Positions 21,803 through 31,842 of a DNA stretch of 36,767 bases are shown here, piece by piece (position 1 is the stretch's first letter; the number at the start of each line of letters is the position of its first letter). The notes under the pieces are model-generated. The model had not been told where the DNA came from. It searched no databases and saw only the letters and a list, made by a program, of their open reading frames with translations. This DNA is from Heterostelium multicystogenum. Lineage: Eukaryota > Evosea > Eumycetozoa > Acytosteliales > Acytosteliaceae. The stretch lies in the NCBI GenBank assembly GCA_003667245.1, contig RCNN01000205.1, forward strand, positions 1-36,767. Direction: 5' to 3'. Made by a program: the position numbers and the translations under genes.

Positions 21803-22935
21803 AAATTTTATCTGTTCTTTACCGCATGCGGTATAAACTCTAATAAAATTCTTCTGAAATTGTAGAATAGTCAGTTATCGGGAATTTTGATAACTCACAA
21901 ACCCACTTTTTCCTACAATTATAAATACCAATCAAATCAACCTAGATTGATATTATCAATAAACTTACAACATTTATTAATATCAAATCTAAGTCTTTTA
22001 TTCTTTATTTCTTTATTTCTTTATTTATTTAAATCTTATATTCTTAACCAAACCTTTGATAAGATAGAATCCGGACTATCGGCATCAACCTTACAAAACA
22101 ATAACATAACTTTGGTAAAAATTGGCTTTGGTCATCCGATAATAAATCTTAATACTTCAATATTTTCTCCAAAAACCCTCTTAGTCACTTATTTTGTCCG
22201 AGTACTTTAATCATGTGTCGCTCCTTTCTGAAAACGATGGGAAGTCGCTCAGTGCCAAACTCAACTAAAAAAACTTTAATTATGAGGACTTAGAATTCAT
22301 AGGGAGATGTTTTTAAAAGTAAACATGTTGTAATTAACAATAAAAATACCAAATAGATCAGTTCAAAAAGATCTGAATTAAGAGAAAAGATATCAAATGA
22401 ATCTCTTTTAAAAAATGATCTAAATTCCAAACTTTTAAGCCTCTAAACCCAAAATTAAAAAAAGAACAAAAAATTCCACAAAACCAATGCATACATTCAT
22501 CATATATATATATCCTAGTCCTACTACTAAAATGTCTTAAAATAAATGAAAATATTGATCACAACATCATTCAATTCCAAAAGTAGAACTTCTTTGTCAT
22601 AAGAACTTTTCATGAAAAAAGAAAACGAAAATCATGGTAGTTAAGGTTACCACCTGAGATTCGTAAACCAAAAAAATGGAAATATTTAAGATATGCAACA
22701 AGAGATTTACAAAATATCAATCACTTCCATTAATTTGCAAAAAATAACTTTGAATTTGCAAATTTATCAGATTTTAAAGAATGTTTTAATTAAAAAATCT
22801 GAGCTTCAATAAATATCCTCTGGTTTTTACATTTTAATAATCTAGGAACATAATAGTCAACGAGAGGAATTATTTGATCATAGATAAAATTTAATTCAAT
22901 TAATTACTAATTCAAAATCAAGAATCTATAAATAA
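21803..22935. other. Unexplained AT-rich region downstream of tRNA-Asp
   Basis: 1.1 kb without a convincing gene. It holds a perfect 14-base palindrome at 21820-21833, an inverted repeat GTTATC/GATAAC at about 21873-21893, and a less AT-rich island at 22215-22255 with the 7-mer GTCGCTC twice (22217-22223, 22244-22250). The longest open frame (21887-22210) is Asn/Leu/Ile/Ser-rich and looks like composition. In dictyostelids the flanks of tRNA genes are preferred retrotransposon targets, but I see no reverse transcriptase, gag or long terminal repeats here. Confidence 0.5.
21820..21833. other. Perfect 14-base palindrome TACCGCATGCGGTA
   Basis: The sequence equals its own reverse complement and lies 17 bases after the tRNA-Asp 3' end. 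Its GC content is well above the surroundings. Function unknown; it may be a protein-binding site or the edge of an old insertion. Confidence 0.75.
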
Positions 22936-24922
22936 ATGAAAGTAATAATCAAATTCTCTCTTGTTCTAGTTCTAGGATTGTCTTTTTTGGCATCTGTTTC
23001 AGTATCTCAACTGGCAACATGTACTGTCAATCCTGATCTGGTAGGTGAGTCTTGCACTTCTACAAACTCTCAACATGGGTAAATAATAACAAAAATATAC
23101 TGATCATTACGAAAAATACTAATGGTTTTAATTTTAAGAGTTTTTTGTCCAACATTGTTTTCATGTATTTCATGGATAAATTCCACCTATAACAATCATA
23201 CTGCTATATCTACAGCACAAATCTACTTACCAAATGGACAAATTAAAGAGTGTCCAGGTGACATTGGTGAACTTCCATATGGAATTGTCTCCATTTCCTT
23301 TATTGGATCCTCCACCTCTTTTAATTGTGGTGAAAATGCAAGTTAGTTCAAATTCCAAGAAATAACATATATTTATTAATTGTAATAATTACAGTCAAGA
23401 TTCATGAGTATTTTCACAATGAGCAAAGCTTCTTTATACTTTGATGGTATTTCATTTATTGGAAATGGTCAAAGCAACGCTATCAGTATTGGAGGTGTTA
23501 TCTCTGCTAATTATTATGGTGGATCCAGCTACCCTCCAACCCTTTCTTTTTCTAATTGTTATATCTACAACTTTGGAGTAATGGGTGATGGAGGTTTCCT
23601 ATATGCCAGCGGTTACAATATTGAAATCATAGATTCAAAAATCCTTAATTGTACTTCCAATGGAAATGGTGGAGCAATTTCATCAGACGGTTTTAACCCA
23701 GTTGTTAATATTATCCAATCAACTTTTATGGGTAATACTGCCAATATTAACGGCGGTGCTATTTATGCAACCAATGCCAATATTACTTCAAATACATTGT
23801 TCTCTCAAAACCAGGCAGCTGAAAAGGGCGGTGCGATTTACTCCTCTGATACATTGTCTATTTATAAACGTAGAATTTATAGAGAACAAAGCATCTGGTT
23901 CGAACAATGCAAATGGAGGAGCAATCTTTTTTGGTGGATCTGATCCCTGTGAGGTTATAAGTTCTGAATTTTGATGGTATGTTCTAGCTCTATTAACTTT
24001 TCATTTTCTAATAAAATAAAATTGTTTATGGGAAATCTAGGTAATGTTGCAGATGGATTAGGAGGTACTATTTATGCTACCAACTTGGTTTTTAAATTAC
24101 ACCACCGTCTCCAATAGTAAGGCTTATGCAGGTGTTATCTATTCCGTTAATAGAGAGCTGGTTGTTTTCAACTCTACCATTAAACAAAGTAACTCACACT
24201 TGGGTGCAGCCATCTACATTTCAGGTCAATCTGCTTATATCTCTCAATCATTGATTTCTTTCAACAAGGCTGACTATGGTGGCAGTCTATATTGCAAAGA
24301 ATACTCCAACTGTCTCATTTTCTCAACTCCCATATATCTAATAACTTTGCATTAATAGGTGGAGGTATTGTAAGTATAAAGAATTACTACAAATAAGTAG
24401 AGTTAGAATTCTTATTTATCTTATCCTTAGGTTATTGCAGGAGCCCAAACCCAATTATCTTTGCTTGGTACATCAGTTAATAGTAATGTTGGATACAATC
24501 AAGCGGGTGGAGTAGCATATTCGGTCAATGGTGGATCTCTATTCATCGGAGGTATTTTTACCAACAATTCATGTGAGTCTATTGTTAAATACTCTACATT
24601 CAACGACAATTTCCCAACCATTAGAGACGTCTATATCTTCCCATCAGAGATGCTAATTAAAAATTTCAAAAGTACCAATTGTTTTTGATCGAACAAGTCA
24701 ATATGTATGTAATTGATTGAACAACATTCAACAAACAAATAGATGTATTAATACATAAATTACTGTCCACACTTTATATTATCATATTTTAGGCAAGAGC
24801 ATATGGGAGTCAATGGAAATCAATGTGTATTTGGATATGCAACCATCAACACATCTGGAGTTGTTATATCGTGCACTTGCTTTGCTGGGTTCAGTGGACC
24901 CACTTGTAACGAAACATTGTAA
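22936..24922 (+). CDS. Secreted right-handed beta-helix (Pmp-like GGAI repeat) protein with EGF-like C-terminus
   Basis: The ATG at 22936-22938 opens a signal peptide, MKVIIKFSLVLVLGLSFLAS, followed by VSQLATCTVNPDLVGESC. Introns lie at about 23085-23135, 23345-23395, 23975-24040, 24375-24430 and 24705-24792. The body repeats a motif of the type F..N.A...GGAIY: NGNGGAISSDGF, FMGNTANINGGAIYATNANI, FSQNQAAEKGGAIYSSDTLS, FIENKASGSNNANGGAIFFG, GLGGTIYATN, SHLGAAIYISG, NKADYGGSLYC. This is the beta-helix pattern known from Chlamydia polymorphic membrane proteins and found in dictyostelid surface proteins. The final exon reads CTCFAGFSGPTC, the end of an EGF-like fold. N-glycosylation sequons are frequent. 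No membrane span or GPI signal is seen before the stop, so it may be secreted; alternatively TTGTAAG is a splice donor and another exon exists. Function, perhaps adhesion or recognition, is inference. Confidence 0.8.
23640..24380 (+). repeat. Degenerate GGAI/FxxN protein repeats
   Basis: About seven protein-level units spaced roughly 20-35 residues apart, each with GG(A/T/S)(I/L)Y or a near variant, usually preceded by F..N. They form turns of the predicted beta helix. The repeats are divergent at DNA level, so this is an old array. Confidence 0.75.
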
Positions 24923-25504
24923 GCATTAAACCAGTACTTCAAAGTGATCGTGCAGACTATTTTTTTTTCTTTTAAATCAATTCAAAAAAATTTTCAAATA
25001 AATTAGGGCTTTGTTTTGTTTTGTTTTTTTTTTAAATGTAAATAACCATTCATAACAGCAGTGGTGACCTTTAAAGTTAACAAAACTTAATATATTTAAA
25101 ACAGTTACTGCACATCCCTAATTAATCATATAAATATATTTATATAAAGATTATATTGAAAACGATAATATATACTCAATCTTTAGCATTAGAATAACAA
25201 CATATAAATAATATATATATAATAGAATATCTATATAACCCAGCAAAATTAATAATTTAAATTCAAACACTCTCTTTATAACAATCAACACAACACACAT
25301 TTCTTTTTTTTAACAACTAAATATTATTATTATTATTATTATTATTATCATTGCACTAATAAAATAAGTAATTTATTATTCATTCATCAACAGTAAATAC
25401 TATCTATCAAATCTATATATATATACTATTCAGTTATAATTTGTATTTGTTTCGTTTTGTTTTGATTGTTTTGTTTATTTATTTATTAAAAGATTGAATA
25501 AAAA
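24923..25504. other. AT-rich intergenic with (ATT)n
   Basis: Non-coding spacer between the beta-helix gene and the small membrane protein gene. It has T runs at 24961-25035, GTTTTGTTTT repeats and (ATT)8 at 25323-25346. No other element seen. Confidence 0.7.
25323..25346. repeat. (ATT)8 microsatellite
   Basis: Eight uninterrupted ATT units in the upstream region of the small membrane protein gene. Confidence 0.9.
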
Positions 25505-26062
25505 TGATCAGTGAAGTTGTACCTTTAACAAAGAACCAATACTTCTATATTATCTCGTGCGCATTTCTATCTGTAAGTGTGACAAAAGAAATCTATATAG
25601 ATTAACAGGGTGCTAATTAGCTGGTTTGCATGAAATGAACAAACAGACATTAGGTGTCATGAGTCTATGTCAGATGGTATTGGACATTATATTAGGTGCC
25701 GCATATATATTTTTCATGTTGGTCGGAATTCGTGGTGTTTGGAAGAGAAAGAAAAACTACTTGTTCTTGCTCATGTGGATTCTCATTGGTTTGGCAGTTG
25801 TAGAGTTAATTTCGGTGGCCATAGTCATCATTCTTTACAAGAAAACAACAAACATTCTAGATATGGTTCTATCCAGATTTGATTCTCAACATCTTCAAAA
25901 TCGTTTACTTGGTATGTCTTTCTATTATCTATTGATTAATCCACAAGTTCGTTATCATTAACCATTTTGCTATCTCTTCAGCTTGCACTCTCATTCTTTA
26001 CTAACTATATTAGAAACACATTGGGGTACAAGAGACCACCAACACAATTAAATCGTATCTAA
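25505..26062 (+). CDS. Small multi-pass membrane protein (unknown)
   Basis: Exon 1 (ATG 25505-25507) gives MISEVVPLTKNQYFYIISCA and ends at a GTAAGT donor (25573). Exon 2, from about 25621, gives GLHEMNKQTLGVMSLCQMVL with two clear membrane spans: DIILGAAYIFFMLVGI and FLLMWILIGLAVVELISVAI, separated by the basic loop RGVWKRKKN. A GTATGT donor follows at about 25914, and the last exon (from about 25981) reads LALSFFTNYIRNTLGYKRPP and ends TQLNRI. With the N-terminal and C-terminal hydrophobic parts, three or four spans are possible. About 140 residues. I do not recognise the family. The splice between exons 1 and 2 does not hold frame without one base change. Confidence 0.7.
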
Positions 26063-26337
26063 ATGAACTAGAATGATGAAAGAAGAATATTTAAGCCAAT
26101 AACAAGCAACAAACAACAAGGATTTTGTACAATTCCAAACATTTATTTAAACTACAACCATTTTTAAATCTAAGATCATTGCTGAATATGTTCAACAATA
26201 TAATTGATTTCATATACTTAACATCATAATAAAATTTAACAACTCAAACCCTTAAGTTGTTGCACCCTGCAGAAACATGTGTAATACCAGGTCCAATAAC
26301 AATTTAAATCTTTAATTTTTTACTGATCTGGTTTGTA

Positions 26338-29014
26338 TTATAAAGATAATAAAGTAAGCATCTGTAAATATTGTAATTTCAGTTTAAAATCTAAACTTAC
26401 TCTTTGGTATTGTTGATCTTTAATTTGGAGAACAATTTCATCTTGTTCAATTTCTATTGATTGATTAAGTTTAGTCAACATAAAATATTGAATGTTTAAG
26501 ATTTGTTCTTTTCCTTTCTTATTTCCACCACCTTTATAATGTTTGACAAGGCAATTGAGAAGCACTGGAAGTAGTTCTACTGAAGCTATTCGAATCTCCT
26601 TGCATGTTTGAAAATCGATGAGTTTACACTGCTCCGTAAGTAAACCACCAACATATTGACTGAATAATTCAGACTTTGATATATCTATAACTATGTCCAA
26701 AATCTGTAAAACCAAATAAACTTGATCCTCAGCTTCCTCACTTGATAATTTAAGATAGTCGTCCGATTTGAAACCTAAAATATTGATAATATGATGAATT
26801 GTATATTCATAGTATGGATTGAATCTTTCGCCCAAAGCTCTACAAAATTCACCAAGTGCTCCCATGAAATAGCTTAATGGAATGCTGGGGGTAGATGGCA
26901 TGTGCTTCTTTATGAATTCAATCGTTTCAATTGCATCTTTGAATAGCTCATCGGTGTTGTTGTTGTTGCCATATTCTTCTTCCTCATCACCTTCAGACTC
27001 TAATAAATTCAATGTGTAAGAACTGATAGATTGAAACCGTAATACCAAGTAGAGCAGTATTTGGGTCGATACGATCTGGATTTCTAATGATTGACATTAT
27101 GAACGGAATGCAATATTCAGTTAGCTTTTCTGTTACTGTCGAAGTGAGCAAATGAATAATATTGACAAGCAGCTCTAGAATATACATAGGTTGGCTAATA
27201 TCCATATACTTTTTACAGAAATTCAAAATGGAATCGATATAGTCATCAATCACTGTAGTTTCTTCATTTTGGACTAGTTTAAAGAAAATGCCTAGTATCG
27301 TTTTTTGAACCATAGGATGTTTGTCATTCAATGCCAGTAGAGTGTTTAAAATCGCTGAATATGCTTCATCCGATGGCTCATTTGATTCAATGAGCTCAAG
27401 ACCGAGCATCATATATCTACATCTAATAATTGGTTGCTCATGGGTGAAATAATCTGAAATCGTTTTAATAATGTTCCTATAATGTAATTATATGTTATTT
27501 AAAAAAGAATATTAATAATTAAACATTAAGATATAAATACATTTGCTCAGTTTCAGCGAAAATTCTATTCTCTGTTGCAGCTGAGATGATGGATAATCCA
27601 TATAACTGTTTCCAATCACTTTTACTACCAGATCCAATGATTTGTTCCTTTTGTTTGACAATCTTGGAAAAAGTCGCATCATCTCTAGTCATTAATATTA
27701 AAGCTGTTGTTAAATAATCTGGTGGCATATAAAGATCACCCTAAATATTAAATAATTAATATTAACATCAATATATATATTTATAGGAGTAATTTAGTGT
27801 TATAACAACACATACATTTTCTTCCCATTGTTTTACATCGGAATCAGTTAACTTGAAAAACTGATCAAGTGTGAATTTCATGTAATCATCTAAAATATAA
27901 ATATCCCTTCCATTTAGCATCATTTTGTTTAGAATTTCACAAAATGTTTTAATGATTGCTAATAGTTAATCAAGTATTAGTTTAAATATTGGAATTAACT
28001 TGAAGTAGCTTACTTAAATTCGATTCTGATGGCTCATCAACCAATTTGAATATATCAAGAAAGAAATTGGAGAAGTAATCCTTATCAAATGGACCCTCAT
28101 CAATATAATTTCCTAAAACCTATATGAATGAAAATAGTTAATACAATTATTGACTTATTCAGACTATATTTATAATTACACACTGAATATAGATAATCTA
28201 TATGTTCAAATCCTTCTAATGACATGAAAGGATAGTAATCCAGTATTAAAATGAAATGCTTAATATACATCAATGTATTTTCATTTGGTTCAAAACTGAC
28301 ATCAATCAAACCGTATAATGATGTTTGAAATTGATTCAGTTGTAATTCAGTTAAGTTCTCTTCCAATATAAGTCGAATCAATTTCAAACATGAAAGTCTG
28401 AATTCTATATTATCATGATTAAGATATCTTTTAGATATTGACTGTAGTAAACTCTGATATTCATCTATTTGTTTAGAGGGCAATACAACTGGTTAGACGA
28501 GCTGATGAAGATATCTTTAAATAGTTTTAAATCAACTTACCAATTTCATTTTGATGACTACGATAAATATCTCTAATGAATTCAATTAGAAATGTATTCA
28601 TATGAATACATTCCAATTCAAGAAGATCCAATGCTTTAGATTGTAATTCAATCTTTGTTGTCAATGTCAAATCATTCCAGATGGAATTCTCTTGTTTCGA
28701 AGAGACCAACTTTAAAATGTTGAAACTATCTGAAACTATCTATATATAGATTGTTACAAAAATTGTTAATTCAGATGAAGAAAATGTTTAAAAGCATAGA
28801 TAATAATGAAGTGAAATGGAACTGTTTGAACACTTTAACAAATAGATTGTACAATCCTGTTTAGAGCGATACATACTTGTGTATCAGTGAAATTTGAATG
28901 TAAAACACTGAATAGATCATTGATCAATTCATTTCTATCTTTGTACAACTCTGTTACTTTGTCTATTTGTCTATCTCTGATTGTACTGATCAATCTATTT
29001 AAAGCACCACTCAT
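26338..29014 (-). CDS. HEAT-repeat importin-beta family protein (importin-5/Kap121-like, divergent)
   Basis: ATG at 29012-29014 begins MSGALNRLISTIRDRQIDKV. At least eight exons with short introns encode helical repeats: DLTLTTKIELQSKALDLLEL, NIEFRLSCLKLIRLILEE, IYILDDYMKFTLDQFFKLTD, SDWKQLYGLSIISAATENRI, EQPIIRCRYMMLGLELIE, HPMVQKTILGIFFKLVQNEE, and an acidic loop ESEGDEEEEYGNNNN. The segments LVLQILDIVIDISKSELF and CKEIRIASVELLPVLLNCLV line up with the importin-5 stretch that follows its own acidic loop (a helical pair, then RVAAAESMPLLLE). The predicted protein is only about 750-800 residues; importin-5 is about 1,100, so the C-terminal repeats are missing or unrecognisable. The last exon encodes only MLTLLSL after a GTAAGT/TTTACAG intron. 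Expected role is nuclear import of cargo with Ran; this assignment is from weak similarity. Confidence 0.68.
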
Positions 29015-29097
29015 TTTTTGATCAAATATTATTATAATATGGTTAAAATAGATTTATTCTGATGATCAAAAATAATGTACCTTAAAAAGTTTTATTA

Positions 29098-30900
29098 TTA
29101 GTTGTGACCAAATTGAAGTGCATAAAATTCTAAGAATTTAAGGAGATTTGATTCATGGACAATGGCATAAGGAAAGTTGGCCGCTGTTTGGTGAATGAAT
29201 ATGTAATGATGGCTGTCTATTTTTCTAAAATATAATCTTTCAGTATTCAATATGAGAGTCAGATTGTTCGGAACTCTGGGTTGGGGAATGCATAGTGCTG
29301 TAATAGTTAGAGTTTCAACGGACTCTGGTATGATCTCACTGTTGAAGTGAAGATCCCGAGTATTTTTAGTGTTAATAACTATTTCTTTGATTGACTTGAT
29401 GTTGTGATTGAAATTCATCAATGACTTTATACCATTCAAGCCTTGACTGCTACCCGACTCGAAAACGATTAGCTTCTTCACCGATGATGGTATAGCAATT
29501 TCGCACGGCAATGGGGATATTTCAAGCGTGAGATTTTCAACACCAGGGGGAACTTGTAAGGTTTGTAGGCCAGGTTTGAACAATCTTAGGCAAACATGCA
29601 GATTCTTTATATTCAGATTGTCCAAAGATTTCTCTTTTGAAATAGCTTGGTAATATCCATACATTTTCAAAGTATCCAATTGATAATGAACTCCGTCTTT
29701 GAATATCTCATCTAAAAAATAGGTTGAAGTGGTCACATCCAGATGTTTGATGGATGTCGGCAGATTTGATTTCAACTCACAGTAGAAAGTATCCAATTGT
29801 TTGAGAGAAGGTGGGAGTTTTGCTGAGATCCACTTTGTCTTGAGAGAAGCTCAGATGTTTTATATTTACAAGTGATTGTATTGCGGTGATCCATGTTATG
29901 GGAGCATACTTTAGGGTGTGAAGTGATGTTGGTAGTACGCCTTCGACTAAGACTTCAGGATGTTTTCCTGAGTAAACGAGTTTTTCGAGATTTGGAGGAA
30001 GTGATCCCACCTGAAATCCACATTGATAATTGGTACCCTTGAATTTAAGGGCTTTTAGAGTACTTGGTAATACTCCTGGTTGCAATGGTTGGTTGAAACA
30101 AGTTCGAAAACTCAATTTTTCCAATGTGTTAGGAAGGTCACCTATATTGATCGGTTGGTTGAAACTATAACCAAACTCAAGCTTCAGTAGCTTTGGAGGA
30201 AGATCACCTGCTCTGATCGGAAGATTAAAATGAGTTCCAAACTTTAGTTTGACTAGATTTCGAGGAAGAACATCAGCTGAAAACAGTTCGTTAAACAAAT
30301 TTGAAAACGATAACGATGTCAGATTCACCAGTGAACTAACCACCATTATTTGCAAACAACAATTCTTTATCTTTACAATATTGGAATTAGCTATCAACCT
30401 ATAAAGAGTATTTGGATCATCTATATTATAAGTATCAATTGTTTATTTTATAGATGTTAGGTTGGAATGCTTTGATATCTTTAAGATCACCTAAATATTA
30501 ATATATAAAGAGAAGAATTCAATATTAATATTTCAATGGAATGAATAGAATTCTAGCAAATTTCATTTACAGACAAAAACACTTACTTGGATGGATTTGA
30601 AAATCATAATCATAATTTCTTTCCTCTTCGCTGATGAGAAGAGAACATTTAGTTTTTTGATTGATTGTTAGCGATTTAAATGAATTCAAATAGTTATGAT
30701 TTTCATCGTTGTTTGTGATAGATTGTAATATGTTATCAATAGCACAATAAAACCTTTTACAAACTAGACCAAAAACAAACTTTATCTAGATTGTCATCTA
30801 AATAATATATAATTTTAGATAGTAAAAGTTGTGATAGATTAACAAATATATCATTATTACTACTATTGTTGTTGTTATTGTTTTTGTTGTTGTTGTTCAT
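29098..30900 (-). CDS. F-box / FNIP-repeat protein
   Basis: ATG at 30898-30900 begins MNNNNKNNNNNNSS. An F-box-like helix set follows (about 30725-30845): LSQLLLSKIIYYLDDNLDKV, then, in a shifted frame, LVCKRFYCAIDNIL. After an intron (about 30485-30590) come FNIP repeats of about 21-23 residues: FGTHFNLPIRAGDLPPKLLK, FGYSFNQPINIGDLPNTLEK, FRTCFNQPLQPGVLPSTLKA, then two degenerate units. The last 230 residues (LDTFYCELKSNLPTSIKHLD onward) keep a leucine-rich, repeat-like pattern and end LEFYALQFGHN. F-box proteins bring substrates to SCF ubiquitin ligases through Skp1; the FNIP array would be the substrate-binding part. Substrate unknown. Frame breaks are near 29815, 30445 and 30770. It ends 83 bases upstream (on its strand) of the importin-like start codon. 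Confidence 0.88.
29910..30250 (-). repeat. FNIP (IP22) repeat array
   Basis: Five consecutive units; the first three have the consensus F-N-x-P-(I/L)-x-x-G-x-L-P-x-x-L-x-x-L, the last two have lost FNxP but keep G-x-L-P-x-x-L. FNIP repeats are largely confined to Amoebozoa and a few other protists. Confidence 0.85.
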
Positions 30901-31842
30901 GAATTTAGAAAGCTATTGAGAGTTGTGTAACTAAAGCACTAACTTCTTTTCCTCTCATATTTAACTTTACAGGTGCAGAGTCGACAAAAAGAGATATGCA
31001 CATTCAAAAACAATTTGGAAAAATCGTAAAAAGGATGGATGTTTATAAAAAAATTTCAGGAAATTGTGGACCAGCTTTTAAACATATCTAAATCACAGTT
31101 TGCTTATTTCCATATCATTTTTAATGCTGATAGTTGGAGATTTAAGGATTGAATTGTATTGAAAACTATTTAATAAGAGTAGAATTTACAAAGAATAAAG
31201 TCAGTTCATTTTTGTAGAATAGGATCATCATAGAGATATTCTTTGAATCATTACGAATCAGATAATACAAACTGGTGTTCTACTTCCTAAAAACAGTTGG
31301 AACTTTAAACACAATAATAAAAAAGGTATACTTCTACCTTTTTAATAAAATAGCACAAAGTGTGTATATCCATTTATTAATATCCTTATAAAAAGAGATC
31401 AAATCTCCACTCTTTTTAGTTGTATTTTTGATTTAATTGGAGATTGTATTGTTTATGAGCTTGTCAGATTAGACACTCAAATAAACTCTTGAAAAAGAAA
31501 AATGACAATTTACAAAAACAGATGGATAGAATGGCCAACTGGTTCCATTAATTATCTCCTTGAAAAATTTAAATGCAAAGATTGGCATCCCCCATTATGA
31601 TCAATTTATTCAATCAACATAATAGTTTAATTTTCTTAATCTTTATCCAATACGATCGATCTTTTGATAGATAACAACTTGAATCATGATGATTTAGTCA
31701 GATCTCAAAAAAAAAAACCAATAAATAAATAAAAGTATCATTGAATACTTTATTACTGAATAGCACCTCCAAAGGTTCTTCAAAGGTTTATTCATTCATT
31801 CGTTTCGTTCATTCGTTTCGTTCGTTCATTATTCTCCTCTCA
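30901..31842. other. AT-rich intergenic region
   Basis: 0.9 kb without a credible frame. It contains a 9-bp hairpin AAAAAGGTA/TACCTTTTT with a 6-base loop at 31320-31343, followed by A/T-rich DNA, and a CATTCGTTTCGTT direct repeat at about 31794-31830 just after the next gene's stop. Confidence 0.65.

Noticed and set aside
21887..22210. 107-codon plus-strand open frame after the tRNA
   Set aside because: Asn/Leu/Ile/Ser-biased, as expected for AT-rich DNA, and no domain or signal I recognise; kept only as part of the unexplained region.
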